From Margaritifera margaritifera (taxonomy: Eukaryota > Mollusca > Bivalvia > Unionida > Margaritiferidae), in contig JAQPZY010000984.1 of assembly GCA_029931535.1 (NCBI GenBank), positions 329,501 to 393,500 on the forward strand: a stretch of 64,000 bases of DNA, read 5' to 3'. Each line of letters opens with the position of its first letter. Position 1 is the stretch's first letter. A program made the position numbers and the translations under genes. Shown here in pieces: positions 23,365 to 34,311 of the stretch. The notes under the pieces were generated by a model. The model did not search any database, was not told the DNA's origin, and was given only the letters and a program-made list of their open reading frames with translations.

Positions 23365-24489
23365 TTAGATAGATGGGGGTTTGATTGTGTGGCGTGGAGT
23401 GGGGTTTGTAGTCCTTGATTATATTGTCTTTAGAAAACTGGTCAATAGTTGTGCCTGTATCAAAAAATTTTTTGTATTCGAATTCCTTTTATATTGATCA
23501 GAATTTGCTATTTATTTCTTACTTTATTGGGTTTTTTTTATATTTACAAAAATTATCCGTTTTAATATATTTACAAAAATTATCCGTTTTAATATATTTC
23601 TGTAACTAAGAACATCTTCGTTAACAATGAGTCTTTAATTTGTTGACACGTCTGCTTCAAACAGACATGCTTATGAAGAAAACCGCGTTAAAATAAGAGA
23701 AAAGATAACACATTTGTATTTGAAATCAAGGATGCATACGAAACTATGACATCCCGTGTTTGGTATTGCTTGAAGATTTTTTTTTTTTTTTTTTTACATG
23801 TATCTGAAATTATGAGTAAGGATTTGCATCTCTTACCTCGCCGTTCTCTCTCTCTCAATATATTCATTACCGCTGGTTTTATCCGGTTATATTTACATCA
23901 TACGCGTACATTTATAAATCGATATCTTGCCCGCGCCCTGGAGGAAGTTGCACATGCATGTTTTATTGTATTGAATCTAACAAACATAAAGACCATTAAC
24001 AGGACGTGCAGAGACGAACTGACAAACGGACGAATATAAACAAATACATGTCAGGAGGATGTGTGCACGGACAGACAAGCGGATAAACGGACATAACTCA
24101 TAGACCTAAGAGATACTTTTAGAAACTGGTAGCAGATGAGTTTGTCAAGTGGAGTTTCCGTTTTAATTTATTTTAACAAGGCTATGTTAGGGTTTGCAAC
24201 TTTCCTTGGATAATTCCTATAGGAAAGATGGTCAAAGGGGAATAACTACAACACTATTTTACGTATTATGGATCTAAAGGGCAACTGTTGTTACTTCTCT
24301 TTGACCATTCCCAAGCAGGTGCATAGTCGTGGACTCGCCTATGAAGTTTTCGCCATGAAGAGTAATCTCTGCCAGTTAAGAAAGAACGTTCACGTCTTTT
24401 GAAATTATTTGAATAATTCCAAGACTCGTGCATGAGTAAAATCAACTGAGATTCACATTTTAATTGGATAAAACTGTTTTTGATGATGA
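23365..24489. other. Non-coding, nothing firm
   Basis: A 29-bp direct repeat lies near 23540-23598 (ATTTACAAAAATTATCCGTT twice). An open frame at 23746-24039 has no family or splice support. A 'gacagacaagcggataaacggac' stretch near 24070 suggests the edge of a dispersed repeat. Confidence 0.45.
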
Positions 24490-25107
24490 TAATGATGATG
24501 GATTAACACTGGCTTCTTGCTTCCACCAAAGTGGTTATCACCATTTTTTTAAAGGACCAACCAGACATCATAAAACGTCTTTTAGTGAAAACCTCATGTT
24601 GATGTGAGTATACGTTCAGGAGTAGCGATAACAAGATTTTCATGATGGCTGCCATGGTGGCCATATTAAACGCCAGATCGGCACCAATTTCATGTAGGAC
24701 CAACTAGATATCATAAGAAATCTTTCGGTGAAAACTCCATTTTGATATGACCATCCATTCAGAAGGAGTTGGAATAATAATATTTTCAATATGGCTGCCT
24801 TGGTGGCCATATTTAATGTCAGATTGGCACCATTTTCATCTAAGATCAACTAGACATCATAAGAAGTCTTAGCGTAAACACCATGTTCATATGAGCATCC
24901 ATTTAGGAGAAGTAGCGACAATAAGGTTCGAGCTACACCATTTTCACTTAAGACCAACTAGACCATGGGATGAATGTGTGTGTAAAGTTTCAAGGCAATC
25001 CTCCAAGTAGTTTAAGAGGAGTAGCGATAACCAACATGTGCTTACGGATGGACGACGGACAACAGACCATCGCATAACCTCTTCTGGTCTATGACCAGTA
25101 CAGCTAA
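24490..25107 (+). repeat. Tandem-array dispersed repeat, copy 1 (about 147-bp unit)
   Basis: About three to four units carrying the words AGACATCATAAGAAGTCTT, CATGTTGATATGACCATCCA and AAGATGGCTGCC...GGCCATATT. The array closes with a distinct end (ATGACCAGTACAGCTAA preceded by GATGGACGACGGACAACAGA). The same end closes the larger copy at 27230-29406, so both are insertions of one element family that carries its own tandem repeat. Confidence 0.85.
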
Positions 25108-25137
25108 TACAAAGCAATAAATGATTATGAGAAAGAC

Positions 25138-25680
25138 TTTTCCAAATTGGTAAAGAGATTAAAATCTCATATAAAAGTAGTACTTAAAACGTATGCGGAT
25201 GAAAATATTGTTTTCAAATGTCAGAAAGATTTATCATTTGCAGTGAGAACAATTATTTATAATGACTTAATGCTAGTCAGTCTGAACCAAAAAACAATTA
25301 AAATTAGCTTAGGTAACTGATGGTGATTTTATAGTGTTAGTTTTATCCAACAGCTAATGTCCGAATTTAACTACAAGAAGCTAACAAATAAATATAGTGA
25401 AAGAACGAGGCTAATCATGACTGATACAGATTCGTTATGCATTCGTGTTGAGACAAAACGTTTACAGTGACATGGAAGATAACTTCAAGTTTTACAACAC
25501 TTGTGACTATCCTAAGGACTACATATCTGGTATCCCAAAAATAAATAAGAAAGTTCCTGGACTACTCAATGATGAGCTGAATAGTGATCCCATTAAAGAT
25601 TTTTGTGATCTTTGCAGTACCCCCTACTCCATTAAAACGGACAAGGATAAAAAAAAAGTCTGAAAGGAAATAAAGAAATG
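25138..25680 (+). pseudogene. DNA polymerase B fragment (DNA_pol_B_2, Polinton/virus-like)
   Basis: The reading reaches MTDTDSLCIRVETKR at about 25417-25461, which carries the DTDS motif of family-B polymerase motif C (two catalytic aspartates). After a frameshift it continues with LYSDMEDNFKFYNTCDYPKD, GIPKINKKVPG and DELNSDPIKDFCDL. In the family the order is DTDSL, then YxDI, an FDTSxYPKDHP-like block, NKKVxGxxKDE and IxEFVGL, so order and spacing match. Upstream (25138-25330) an older palm/thumb segment is just readable. Such protein-primed-type polymerases occur in Polinton/Maverick elements and related viruses; the exact source is not determined. Stops and frameshifts show it is dead, and only the C-terminal third is present. 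Confidence 0.75.
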
Positions 25681-25699
25681 TTGGATTTATGAAGAAATA

Positions 25700-26756
25700 A
25701 TGAAAAAAAAAGAAAAAGAAAGAAACAAACAAACAAACATTCGGTTAGCTATTTGTCCAAGCTGAAGCTGAACGTTAACAGGGGACGAATTTAGTCATAT
25801 CATACAATCATGAAATTTACAGCATCAAAATGAATAAAGTAGTATCGAGTTCGTATGAAGATAAGCGTGTGTGGTTTTTTTTACAACATAAATACATTAC
25901 CTTATGGATATGAGAGTACCTTGTTACTTTTAAGGAAAGGTATTAGAAGTTAGTTTCTTTTGTTTTGTTTCAAAGTATCGGCACTTTCTCTTTACACTTG
26001 ATCTCGAAAAACATGGTTTTCTTCAAACCATTGCTTTTTTGTCATACTCTAAAACACTAAAACCCCATGTACTTTCTTTGATTACATACCGTTCATACTC
26101 GCGTATAAATCAGATCCAAATGCAAACAACATAGACCCTGATCTGCCGTAACATAACACGCCGACAGATCAGGATTTACCTTGTTTGTTCTACTGATTAG
26201 TCCTCACAAACTGCATAGACGCAGAACTCAAACCATTTATCTAATATATCCTCAGGATCTATCACAGTCACTTTTTTTATTGAGTAACCACTTACTTTGT
26301 AAGTCTTGCTGAATAGTAATCAAAAAAGTTTTGTATTCAGTCTTTATCAAATCTGACGCAAATCTATTTTTTCCCAATTAGTCACTCCAATAATTAGCAT
26401 GTTATGATGCTTCTTTAGGTACATTCGTGCTAACGCTATTTTTCATGCCTAAAGCACAATTGGTTTTAGTTTATTGTTTTGAATGTTTACTTGATCAGAG
26501 GCAAAATAAATGTACATTCTGTGAACGTATTTTTTTTTTTCATCTTCTGATCTGGCGGTGTATATACCTTGTTGAATGTTAGTTAATTTAAGACCAGTAC
26601 CATGGAATTTAATATTTTGTGCAATACTCAAGTCAGGTATTGTTCCCACCCCCAGAAAAGTGACTGTTATGTTTCGCTACCCACTAAATCTTGGCTTTAC
26701 CAGAAATTACTTTGCAGTAACAAAACTTTATTTATTGGGACTAATGTAAAAGTTTT
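25700..26756. other. Non-coding, includes a short palindromic repeat
   Basis: No gene is supported. At 26120-26235 there is a repeat related, in reverse complement, to 35931-36040; each copy has a hairpin built on AGATCAGG/CCTGATCT-type arms (here 26131-26147 with 26162-26178). Confidence 0.5.
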
Positions 26757-27060
26757 TGTCAACAAATTTTCTATGATCCTAACCTTGACCCCAAGCAAAC
26801 TTGGGGAGAGCTAGTATGTAGTAGAATGAATCGGTCAAACTTCATAATGAATTCCTGCTAAGTATGATGAGAAGCTATCATGGGGTTTAGGAAATATAAG
26901 CAAATGAAAAAGTTTAACCAAAACCTAAATGTACATTTTCTATGACTGTTGCATTGACCCCAGGGTAGATGTACTTCATAACGATTCACACCAAGCATGA
27001 TGAGAATCTACCAAGGGGTTTAGAAAATAAATGCAAATTAAATCTTTAGCCAAAACCTTC
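26757..27060. repeat. Diverged tandem duplication, about 168-bp unit
   Basis: The block TTTTCTATGA...TTGACCCCA recurs about 168 bp downstream, and both copies contain AGTATGATGAGAAGCTA or GCATGATGAGAATCTA followed by GGGGTTTAG and CCAAAACCT. Identity is moderate, so it is old. Confidence 0.75.
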
Positions 27061-27229
27061 ACAAATTGTTGAAGATGATGATGTCAAGGAAACTGCTGTG
27101 TAGCCCTTCCCAGTGAGAAAGACTTGACAAAAACTGAATGTTGTAGAAAAGTTAAACAAGAGTCTCTCAAAGGGACTGATGATTTTTTTTCTTTTTTTTA
27201 ACTGCTGTGTTGAAACCATCACTGATTTT

Positions 27230-29406
27230 CCAATTAGCCACGGTGACATCCATATTGGATGTAAGATTGGTACTGTTTTCATTTAGGACAAGATAGACAC
27301 CATTAGAAGCCTTCTGGTGAAAAGCTCATGCCAATATGACCATCCATTCGGCAGAATTTGTGACAAGATTTTCAATATTTTCATTGTGGCAGCCTCTTTG
27401 GATGTCTGCAGGGCACCAACTATATATCATAATAAGTCTCTTGGTGAAAGCCCTATGTTGATGACCATCATTTTTGGAGCAATAACAAAATTTTCAAGAT
27501 GGCCATCATAGTGGCCATACTGGATGTCAGATTGGCATAATTATCATTCGGAACCAACTAGACACCATAAAAAGCATTGTGGTGAAAACTATGTCGATAT
27601 GATTTTCTATTTAGGAATGGTTCCATTCTACAGTTATTACTTACTTCTGAAAGAGGGACAGGTATAAGGTGAAGTTGTGTGCAACTGCAACAAGCACTAT
27701 GGAGAGAACACTGGCATATCTCTATGCTGCTTTCATGTACTGTGACTGAAATTTCTTTATATGTGGCATTAGGGAAACAACACACAACCTAGAGCAGGCA
27801 GCTGATTGAAATAGCTGCTCCCATGTGCTTGAGAAATGAACCTGAACTAGTCCAATGTACACTAACTTTAGCAGTTCTTAAAATATGGAAAATGAATTTT
27901 GCCAGAGTTGACAATACTGTCTTCTTAAAGTGCATTTAATAAATTATAAAATATGAAGAAAAAGAACTAAAAAAAACTATCAGCTACGTTTTTTTTCTTC
28001 AAATTTACCTCTCAAGTCCAGGAAGTGAAAATGACCAAGTTAAGCTAGTAGTCTTGTAAGAAATGTACATCTGCAATAAGGCCAAGTTGTATACTTTATA
28101 ACCCCCAAATTACACCCATCAATCATACACCAAAATAAAGTGAATTAAAAGTTATTTTAACAATACCTAAGATATATAAGGTGGATTTTTTTTCCCCAAA
28201 AATAGCCAGGATAACCAATGAGGGAAACCTGGGAAATTCTTTCTTTAAAAATTAAACCCTGTGCAAAGAATGAAACTAGAGCAGAACCAATAGTAGTAAC
28301 CAGATTTCTGGATGTCAGATTGGCACCAGTTTCATTTCAGACTAACTTGACATCATAAGAAGTCTTTGAGTGAAAACTCTATGTTGATATGATCATCCAT
28401 TCAGATGCAGTAACAATAACAAGATTTACAAGATGGCCACTGTGGTAGTCATATTGGATATCCGAGTTGCACCATTTTCTTTTGGGACCAACCAGACATG
28501 ATACGAAGCCTTACATTGAAAACCTCATATCGATTTGACTTTTTGTTCAGGAAGAGTAGCAATAACAAGATTTTCAAGATGGCTTCCACAGTGGTCATAT
28601 TGGACATCAGATTGGCACCATTTTCATCTTGGACCAACCAGCCATCATAAGAAACGTTTCAGTGAAAATCTCATGTTGATATGACCATCCATTCAGGAGT
28701 CATAATGGCAACAACATTTTCAAGATGGCCATCAGATCAGCACCATTTTCTTTTTGGACCAACTAGCCATCATAAGAAGTGTTTCAGTGAAAATACCATG
28801 TTGATATGACCATCCATTCAGGAGTCAAAGCAATAATATTTTCAATATGGTCATCAGATCAGCACCATTTTCATTTTGGACCAACTAGCCATTATAAGAA
28901 GTCTTTCAGTGAAAATACCATGTTGATATGACCATCCATTCAGGAGTCATAGCATTAACAAGATTTTCAAGATGACCAATTCTGGTGAAGACCCCATGTC
29001 GATATGACTTTCTGTTGAGAGCAATCTGAATAACAAGATTTTCAAGATGTCGGCCATGCTTGCCATACTGGATGTCATATCAGTACCATTTTCATTTTGG
29101 ATAAACTAGACATCATATGAAATCTCTCTGCAAATCTTATGTTGATATGATGATCCATTCAGAAGAAGTAGCAATAACAAGATTTTCAAGATGGCCACTG
29201 CCTTGGCCATATTGGATGTCAGTGCTGAACTATCTAGGACCAACTCGACCTCGAGATAAATGTGTGTAAAGTTTCATAGCAAATCCTTCAAGTAGTTTAG
29301 GAGTAGCAATAACAAACTTGTGCTAATTGATGGACGATGGATGGACATAGGACAATGGACAACAGACCCTTCCATAAGCTCTACTGGTCATTGACCAGTA
29401 GAGCTA
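27230..29406 (+). repeat. Tandem-array dispersed repeat, copy 2, with palindromic end
   Basis: About 13 degenerate units of roughly 147 bp (some shortened to about 120 bp) with the same words as 24490-25107. The end at 29377-29405 is a near-perfect palindrome, AGCTCTACTGGTCA / T / TGACCAGTAGAGCT, followed by a run of A. A terminal hairpin of this kind could be a processing or recognition end of a non-autonomous element, but I found neither a transposase nor a clear target duplication. Confidence 0.85.
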
Positions 29407-29999
29407 AAAAAAAAATAACCACCATGGCAATATTACAGACTTTTTGGAAGTACTGATTTCAAGCTTTTCAGATTCTGTGATATTGTCAAAGTGTTGTGTG
29501 TGTATTATTATTGATAACAAGATTGTGATATAGGTCATCATTGTATCTAAGCTGCTTATTAAATTTGGCAGCACCAGTTTAATTTAGGAACAAGAAGATC
29601 ACAGAATGAATGAAGTTGTGTTTTCCAAGTTTGTTTAACATCCCTAAAGCATTGTGGGAGAAGTAGCAATGCCAAGTGATGGCCTGAAGGACACTCAACA
29701 ATGGACACCAGGCTTCATAGTCTCCAAACTTTCTAAGCAAGAAACTCAAGTTCAAAGGCCCAAAAATATTATACCTGGTGGGATATATCTGCATCATTCA
29801 AATTTTGTAGGCTGGTATAGAAACCAAAATTGAGAGTATCAGAATTTTTTTCTATTTTTAAACATTTATTTTTAAACACCAAAATACAAAATAGTAATAC
29901 AAAAGAAAAAGAAGCTGTGCGTTAAGATACACGAGAAATGGAATTTAATACCTATTTAATAAAGTGCTAATATTTATTTTCTCTAAACCTAATTTCAAA
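29407..29999. other. Non-coding, nothing recognised
   Basis: AT-rich sequence between the array and the LINE remnant; no motif found. Confidence 0.5.
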
Positions 30000-31644
30000 C
30001 AATCAGGTATATTATTTTCAATATATCTATAAATAAGATCCTGCTGTAAAATAAAAGTGAAAAAAAAAAAGAAAAAAAAGAGACAAGAAAGAACAAAAAA
30101 AAAGCCGTACTATTTATATAAAACATTGAAAGAAAAAGGGTCAATTTTAAAGATAAAATAGTCCTTAGTTTTCCAAAGTGAGTATAAATCACAGAAGATG
30201 TCCCATTTTTTTCATACACTATCTAGTGTTTGATTTAAACCAATTTTGTTTCCAAATATCTCCTTAAACAAATTCTGAATACTGAATACTGGTATAATGT
30301 ACATAGAGGAATGCTTTTTTGAGTATTAACATCAACAGATATACTGTTTATCACTCCCAACTATAGTATTCATAAGGCATTCTTTATTGCAATAACTCCA
30401 TTACCATTTTTCTAAATTCTTTTATTTCAGATAATCAGATACTTTCCCATAAAATTCTTGTACATATCTACATTCCAAAACCAAATGTAAAAAGCTTTCT
30501 TTATTCATACTGCATTGATTGTATATTGATGATGCTTGCATTTAAACGGATTTTATTTGTAGCTATAATTATCAAGTTTATGTTGAAAGTCTCTTAAATT
30601 TGTATACAATGTACATACAAAAGGAGTTTTGCATATTTTTTCCAATTAAAGACACAATCTTCAAAATAATTATCCAATTTATTATGAGCGGTTATCATTA
30701 TATTATCCATTAAGAATTGTATCTGTACAGAAAACAGCATGGTGTAGTTGTCTGAATGAACTTTTCCATAAAATTAAACATTATTATTCAATTCAGTCTG
30801 CTCCCCTTTCAGTTTAGAAATGCCGACTTTAGAAGTGAACTCTATACTAATACTTTTTAAAAAATCCTTATTTTCTTAAATAAATCTGTATCATAGTTTA
30901 TCAATGTGTAAACCCTCTTATTTACATAATCAAATACATCTTTCTCAATCTAACCTGTATCAAAAAGTATTTTCTTATGATAATGTATTTGGAAATTATT
31001 CCATACACTTTCAAAAAAAACTGGATTTTCTGTAGAATTAAAACAGCACCATGCTTCAAGTCCCTCTTGATAGAATAATGGCCCATGAACTCTACATGTT
31101 AAATATTGAAAATTCAATTACTGTAAAAAAAAAGAAGCTGACCAGCAAGTTTATTTAATAATCTACATAAATTTATTTTCCAAGCTCTATAATTTGCCCC
31201 ATCCAAATATTGCTTCATGCAGCTGGCCTTTTAATAACTCATGAAGCTTTCAATATCAACTCTCTTCAGGCCACCTTGGTTACACTTCTTAATGAAGCAT
31301 TTATGAGATAATTTCTTGGTGGGGGGGGGAGGTATTTATTTTCTGGGGAGGGTGGTGGGCCTGTTCCATAAATATTCAAAACTTAACTTCTTTATTTTCC
31401 TTAGTTTTAAAAAAATATCGTTTGTAGTATTAATTTTGGCAAGGCAAAGCTTTGAGTGACCGTTATTCTGCCTTAATGTGATAACTTTCACCATTTCCCT
31501 TTTTCCAAATGAGCATAAAAATTCTCTTGGATAAAAATTAACTTCATGCATTTGTTTTAAACTCATACGAAAAGTTAATTCCAAGAGCTTTTGCATATGT
31601 GGAGGACCAAGTAAAGTGTTTATTGGGACAATATCTATTATCAA
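30000..31644 (-). mobile_element. 3' fragment of an L1/Tx1-like LINE
   Basis: The minus-strand frame 31644-31336 ends with IFLKLRKIKKLSFEYLWNR, the FxxKxxKxxxxFxWN block found after the reverse transcriptase in L1/Tx1-type LINEs. Further down the strand, 31290-31200 reads NQGGLKRVDIESFMSY and KASCMKQYLDG, equivalent to the conserved GGLxxxDIxxF and SWxxRLLD of the same C-terminal domain. More remnants (ESVWNNFQIHYHKKILF) follow near 31000. The polymerase core itself is absent. Many stops and frameshifts; the 3' boundary near 30000 is only an estimate. Confidence 0.65.
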
Positions 31645-31649
31645 TTCCT

Positions 31650-32503
31650 TTTAATGACCCAATCCTCAATACAACAGACATTTCATCATTTAGGGATATG
31701 CCAAAAATTCTCAAATAATAACTTTGGTAAATTTACCTTCTGGGCCATCTAGTGCCAGTGTGGTGTCACATTTCTTTGTCAAAGAAATAGTCACCTTTTA
31801 TATTTTCATTGTTTGTGCAGAACATGTGAAAAATATTCTAATGACAAGACAAATAAATACGAGAATACAAGCCAACCTTGTCTTACAACGAGATTTAAAG
31901 GAAATAATTAACATCAGAGGTTAATTTACAAGATTTCTTTATTCTTAATTTCTTCTATCATTCAAGCCATATTTTAGCAATTCAGACTTGCATTATGATG
32001 ATTTCAGTTAGAATATGCTCTATTACTGGAAAAGGACTGAAGGTTACCAAGAAAAGACTGAAAATGTTAAAATGAATAGGAGATAAACAGATCAATATGT
32101 TTTCTTCAAGAAACACATTCCACATAGAAATTATGAATGTTTTGGAGAAGTGAATGGAGATATGAGATATATTTTAGTAGGGACAGTAAAAGTAGTAAAA
32201 AGATATAAACTTTTTTTATTTAACAAGTCATTTAATTTCTTCAAACAAAATATTTAACCCAGTAACTGATAATTAAAAATTTTAACTTTTTTTTACAAAT
32301 TAATGTCCGTATTGTCGTTCTGAAAATTTCATTTTTTCCCTGTACATCCTTTAAATCCCCTCTTGAATTAGAATGATATACGAGGCTTTGCATTTACTCT
32401 TCATAGAAGCTTCAAGAGGAAGTTCCTTTTTCTATGTTTAGTCAATTTCAAAACTATTGGAATTGGTAATGGTACAATCCTGTTTATAAAATTAAATGAC
32501 TGC
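31650..32503. other. Non-coding, nothing recognised
   Basis: AT-rich DNA without repeat or coding signals that I can name. Confidence 0.5.
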
Positions 32504-33411
32504 TGTTACGACTAGGGGTAATGTAACAAAAGAAAAGACTCCAACAAGCTTTCAAGATTTAAAATACAAATATTTAATTTCTTAAAATATTAAAATATTT
32601 CAACAATCAATCAAAGTGAAAGAATTAAAAATAACTTACAGTATAGAATATCCTTAAAAGTCCTAAATTGTTCTAAAGTTCACTGATCCGGAAGTTAATC
32701 CAAATATTCCGAATGAAACCTTTGTTGTACTGATGTGTTAATAAGACTCAAGTATATCCAAGTTTTATAAATTCCAAATAGTCCTTGTGAATATGGAATA
32801 ACACAAGTTCTAGAAATGTTTCCGATAATTCCATGGAGCTGCATAATTATTAGAGTTTAAGAGACAGTACTGAATCCTAAATGCACTGTATGCTGATATA
32901 TCACAAAAGTAGAATATCCACACACAAAATGAACCAAATTCGTTTATGACCTCTCAATCCAGTGTAGCTATGAAGAATGCTAGTATGCTGCTATAAATCC
33001 TATTATATAGTCTCTTAATATACAGAATCGAAATAAAACCCATTATGTCTTTGATAAACAACTGGGTATTTCGAAATAATTTCCTTCTAAATTACAACCC
33101 TCTTTGAACTAATCAGAAACTAGGTCATGCGTGACATCGCCAAAATGCTTTTACACTAACGTTATTAACAGTCAATAACGTATTGACTCTGAAGAATCAT
33201 AGAATCTAGGTCAGAAGTTCATACCCTCATGCACTAAATCACGTGATATACTAATGTTAAAAGCGGCAATTCTACCCACGACCTAATGTACTGAGTCACA
33301 CTGAAATACCGTATATGTACTTTCTGCAAGACGACAGCTGTTAGACTATTATGCAGAGATCATAAACCTATACCATTATTTTAAAACGAAATAATACATA
33401 ATTCTGTAACA
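32504..33411. mobile_element. Solo LTR, family 1, with CTGC target duplication
   Basis: A 908-bp block begins TGTTACGACTAGGGG and ends CTGTAACA, again TG...CA, with CTGC directly outside both ends (32500-32503 and 33412-33415). It shares its start and several internal strings (ATTCCGAATGAA, GTACTGATGTGTTA/GCCCTGATGTGTCA, AATAATTTCCTTCT-like AT-rich parts) with 16493-17234, but is about 165 bp longer and diverged. No internal genes are adjacent. Confidence 0.8.
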
Positions 33412-33415
33412 CTGC

Positions 33416-34107
33416 TTACTGCTACAATGGGCCCTCTCATAAAGACCAACCTTTCTGCACTGAAAAGCTGGCCTTATAAAATGGGTACATGGCCTTTCAT
33501 AAAGAACAAAATGGTAAAAATACACTATACTGGTGCCAGGCAAGGGAAGGCCAGTCTTAACAGAGGTCTCTCAACAGAAAGACCACTGTACAACTATTTT
33601 TCTTGGTTCTAGGATAAAAAAACGGCTTCTATACTTCAGGATAATGAATGCACTTCAATTTTTACTATAAAATTAGGCTCTGAATAGAAGACAAAACTTA
33701 AGCTCAAATTAAAAAAATTACTTACAGGCATTCTCACTTAATGCAGAATAAAATTATAATTCTACACGAACTTTCAGGATTTTTCAAACTTTGGTTCCTC
33801 AAATTGCAAAGACATTCTCCAGGAAAGGAATTCAAGTTTTGGTTTTTGAGCATGCATTTGTATTTTTTCTCTCTCAAAAGTTTAAAGAATACAGGGCAAG
33901 GAATTAAACACAGAATCAACAGAAAAACAGGTAAAAAAAGACTAACACTATTCTGCATCAGACAGGCTTTTTTATTTGCTATCAAGATCTGACAGTAGCA
34001 CAATTCCAAAATGGGTCTGTACCTAATCCGATTTTAATCATGATTTAAGCAATCAAATTAGCTTCAATTAAGCACAATACTACATAACATGATCTTAATT
34101 ATAAACT
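33416..34107. other. 3' flank of the MIF-like gene, nothing recognised
   Basis: Open frames on both strands around 33734-34009 mirror each other and have no family support. No second gene is seen before the MIF poly(A) signal. Confidence 0.5.
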
Positions 34108-34113
34108 TTTATT
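34108..34113 (-). promoter_or_regulatory. Poly(A) signal of the MIF-like gene
   Basis: AATAAA on the minus strand, about 132 bp after the stop codon at 34245-34247, in the sequence CCTGAATAAAAGTTTAT. It is the first canonical hexamer downstream of the stop and gives a short 3' UTR. Confidence 0.6.
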
Positions 34114-34244
34114 CAGGATCTACATTAAAGATTTAAGCCACAAAACTAATCTTTCATACAATGTACATCCTGCTAGAAATGGTAGGGTGGATTATAGAAA
34201 TTGTACAGTGTGATGAAAAGAACAGTTGGTGCTGGTGAGTATAC

Positions 34245-34311
34245 TCAGCCAAAAGTTTCTCCACCTAAAGCAATATTTGATGCCTTTAGATCCACAAAAT
34301 TGACAAAGAAC
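34245..34311 (-). CDS. MIF: MIF-like gene, exon 3 with stop
   Basis: 67 nt after acceptor TTTTCTTTTCAG, completing an Arg codon and coding for FFVNFVDLKASNIALGGETFG then TGA; the stretch is one residue over a 20-residue run only if the split Arg is counted with it. Same length as the human terminal coding exon. Confidence 0.93.

Noticed and set aside
33734..34009. Open frames on both strands next to the MIF 3' end
   Set aside because: They mirror each other, lack family motifs and lie beyond the poly(A) signal.
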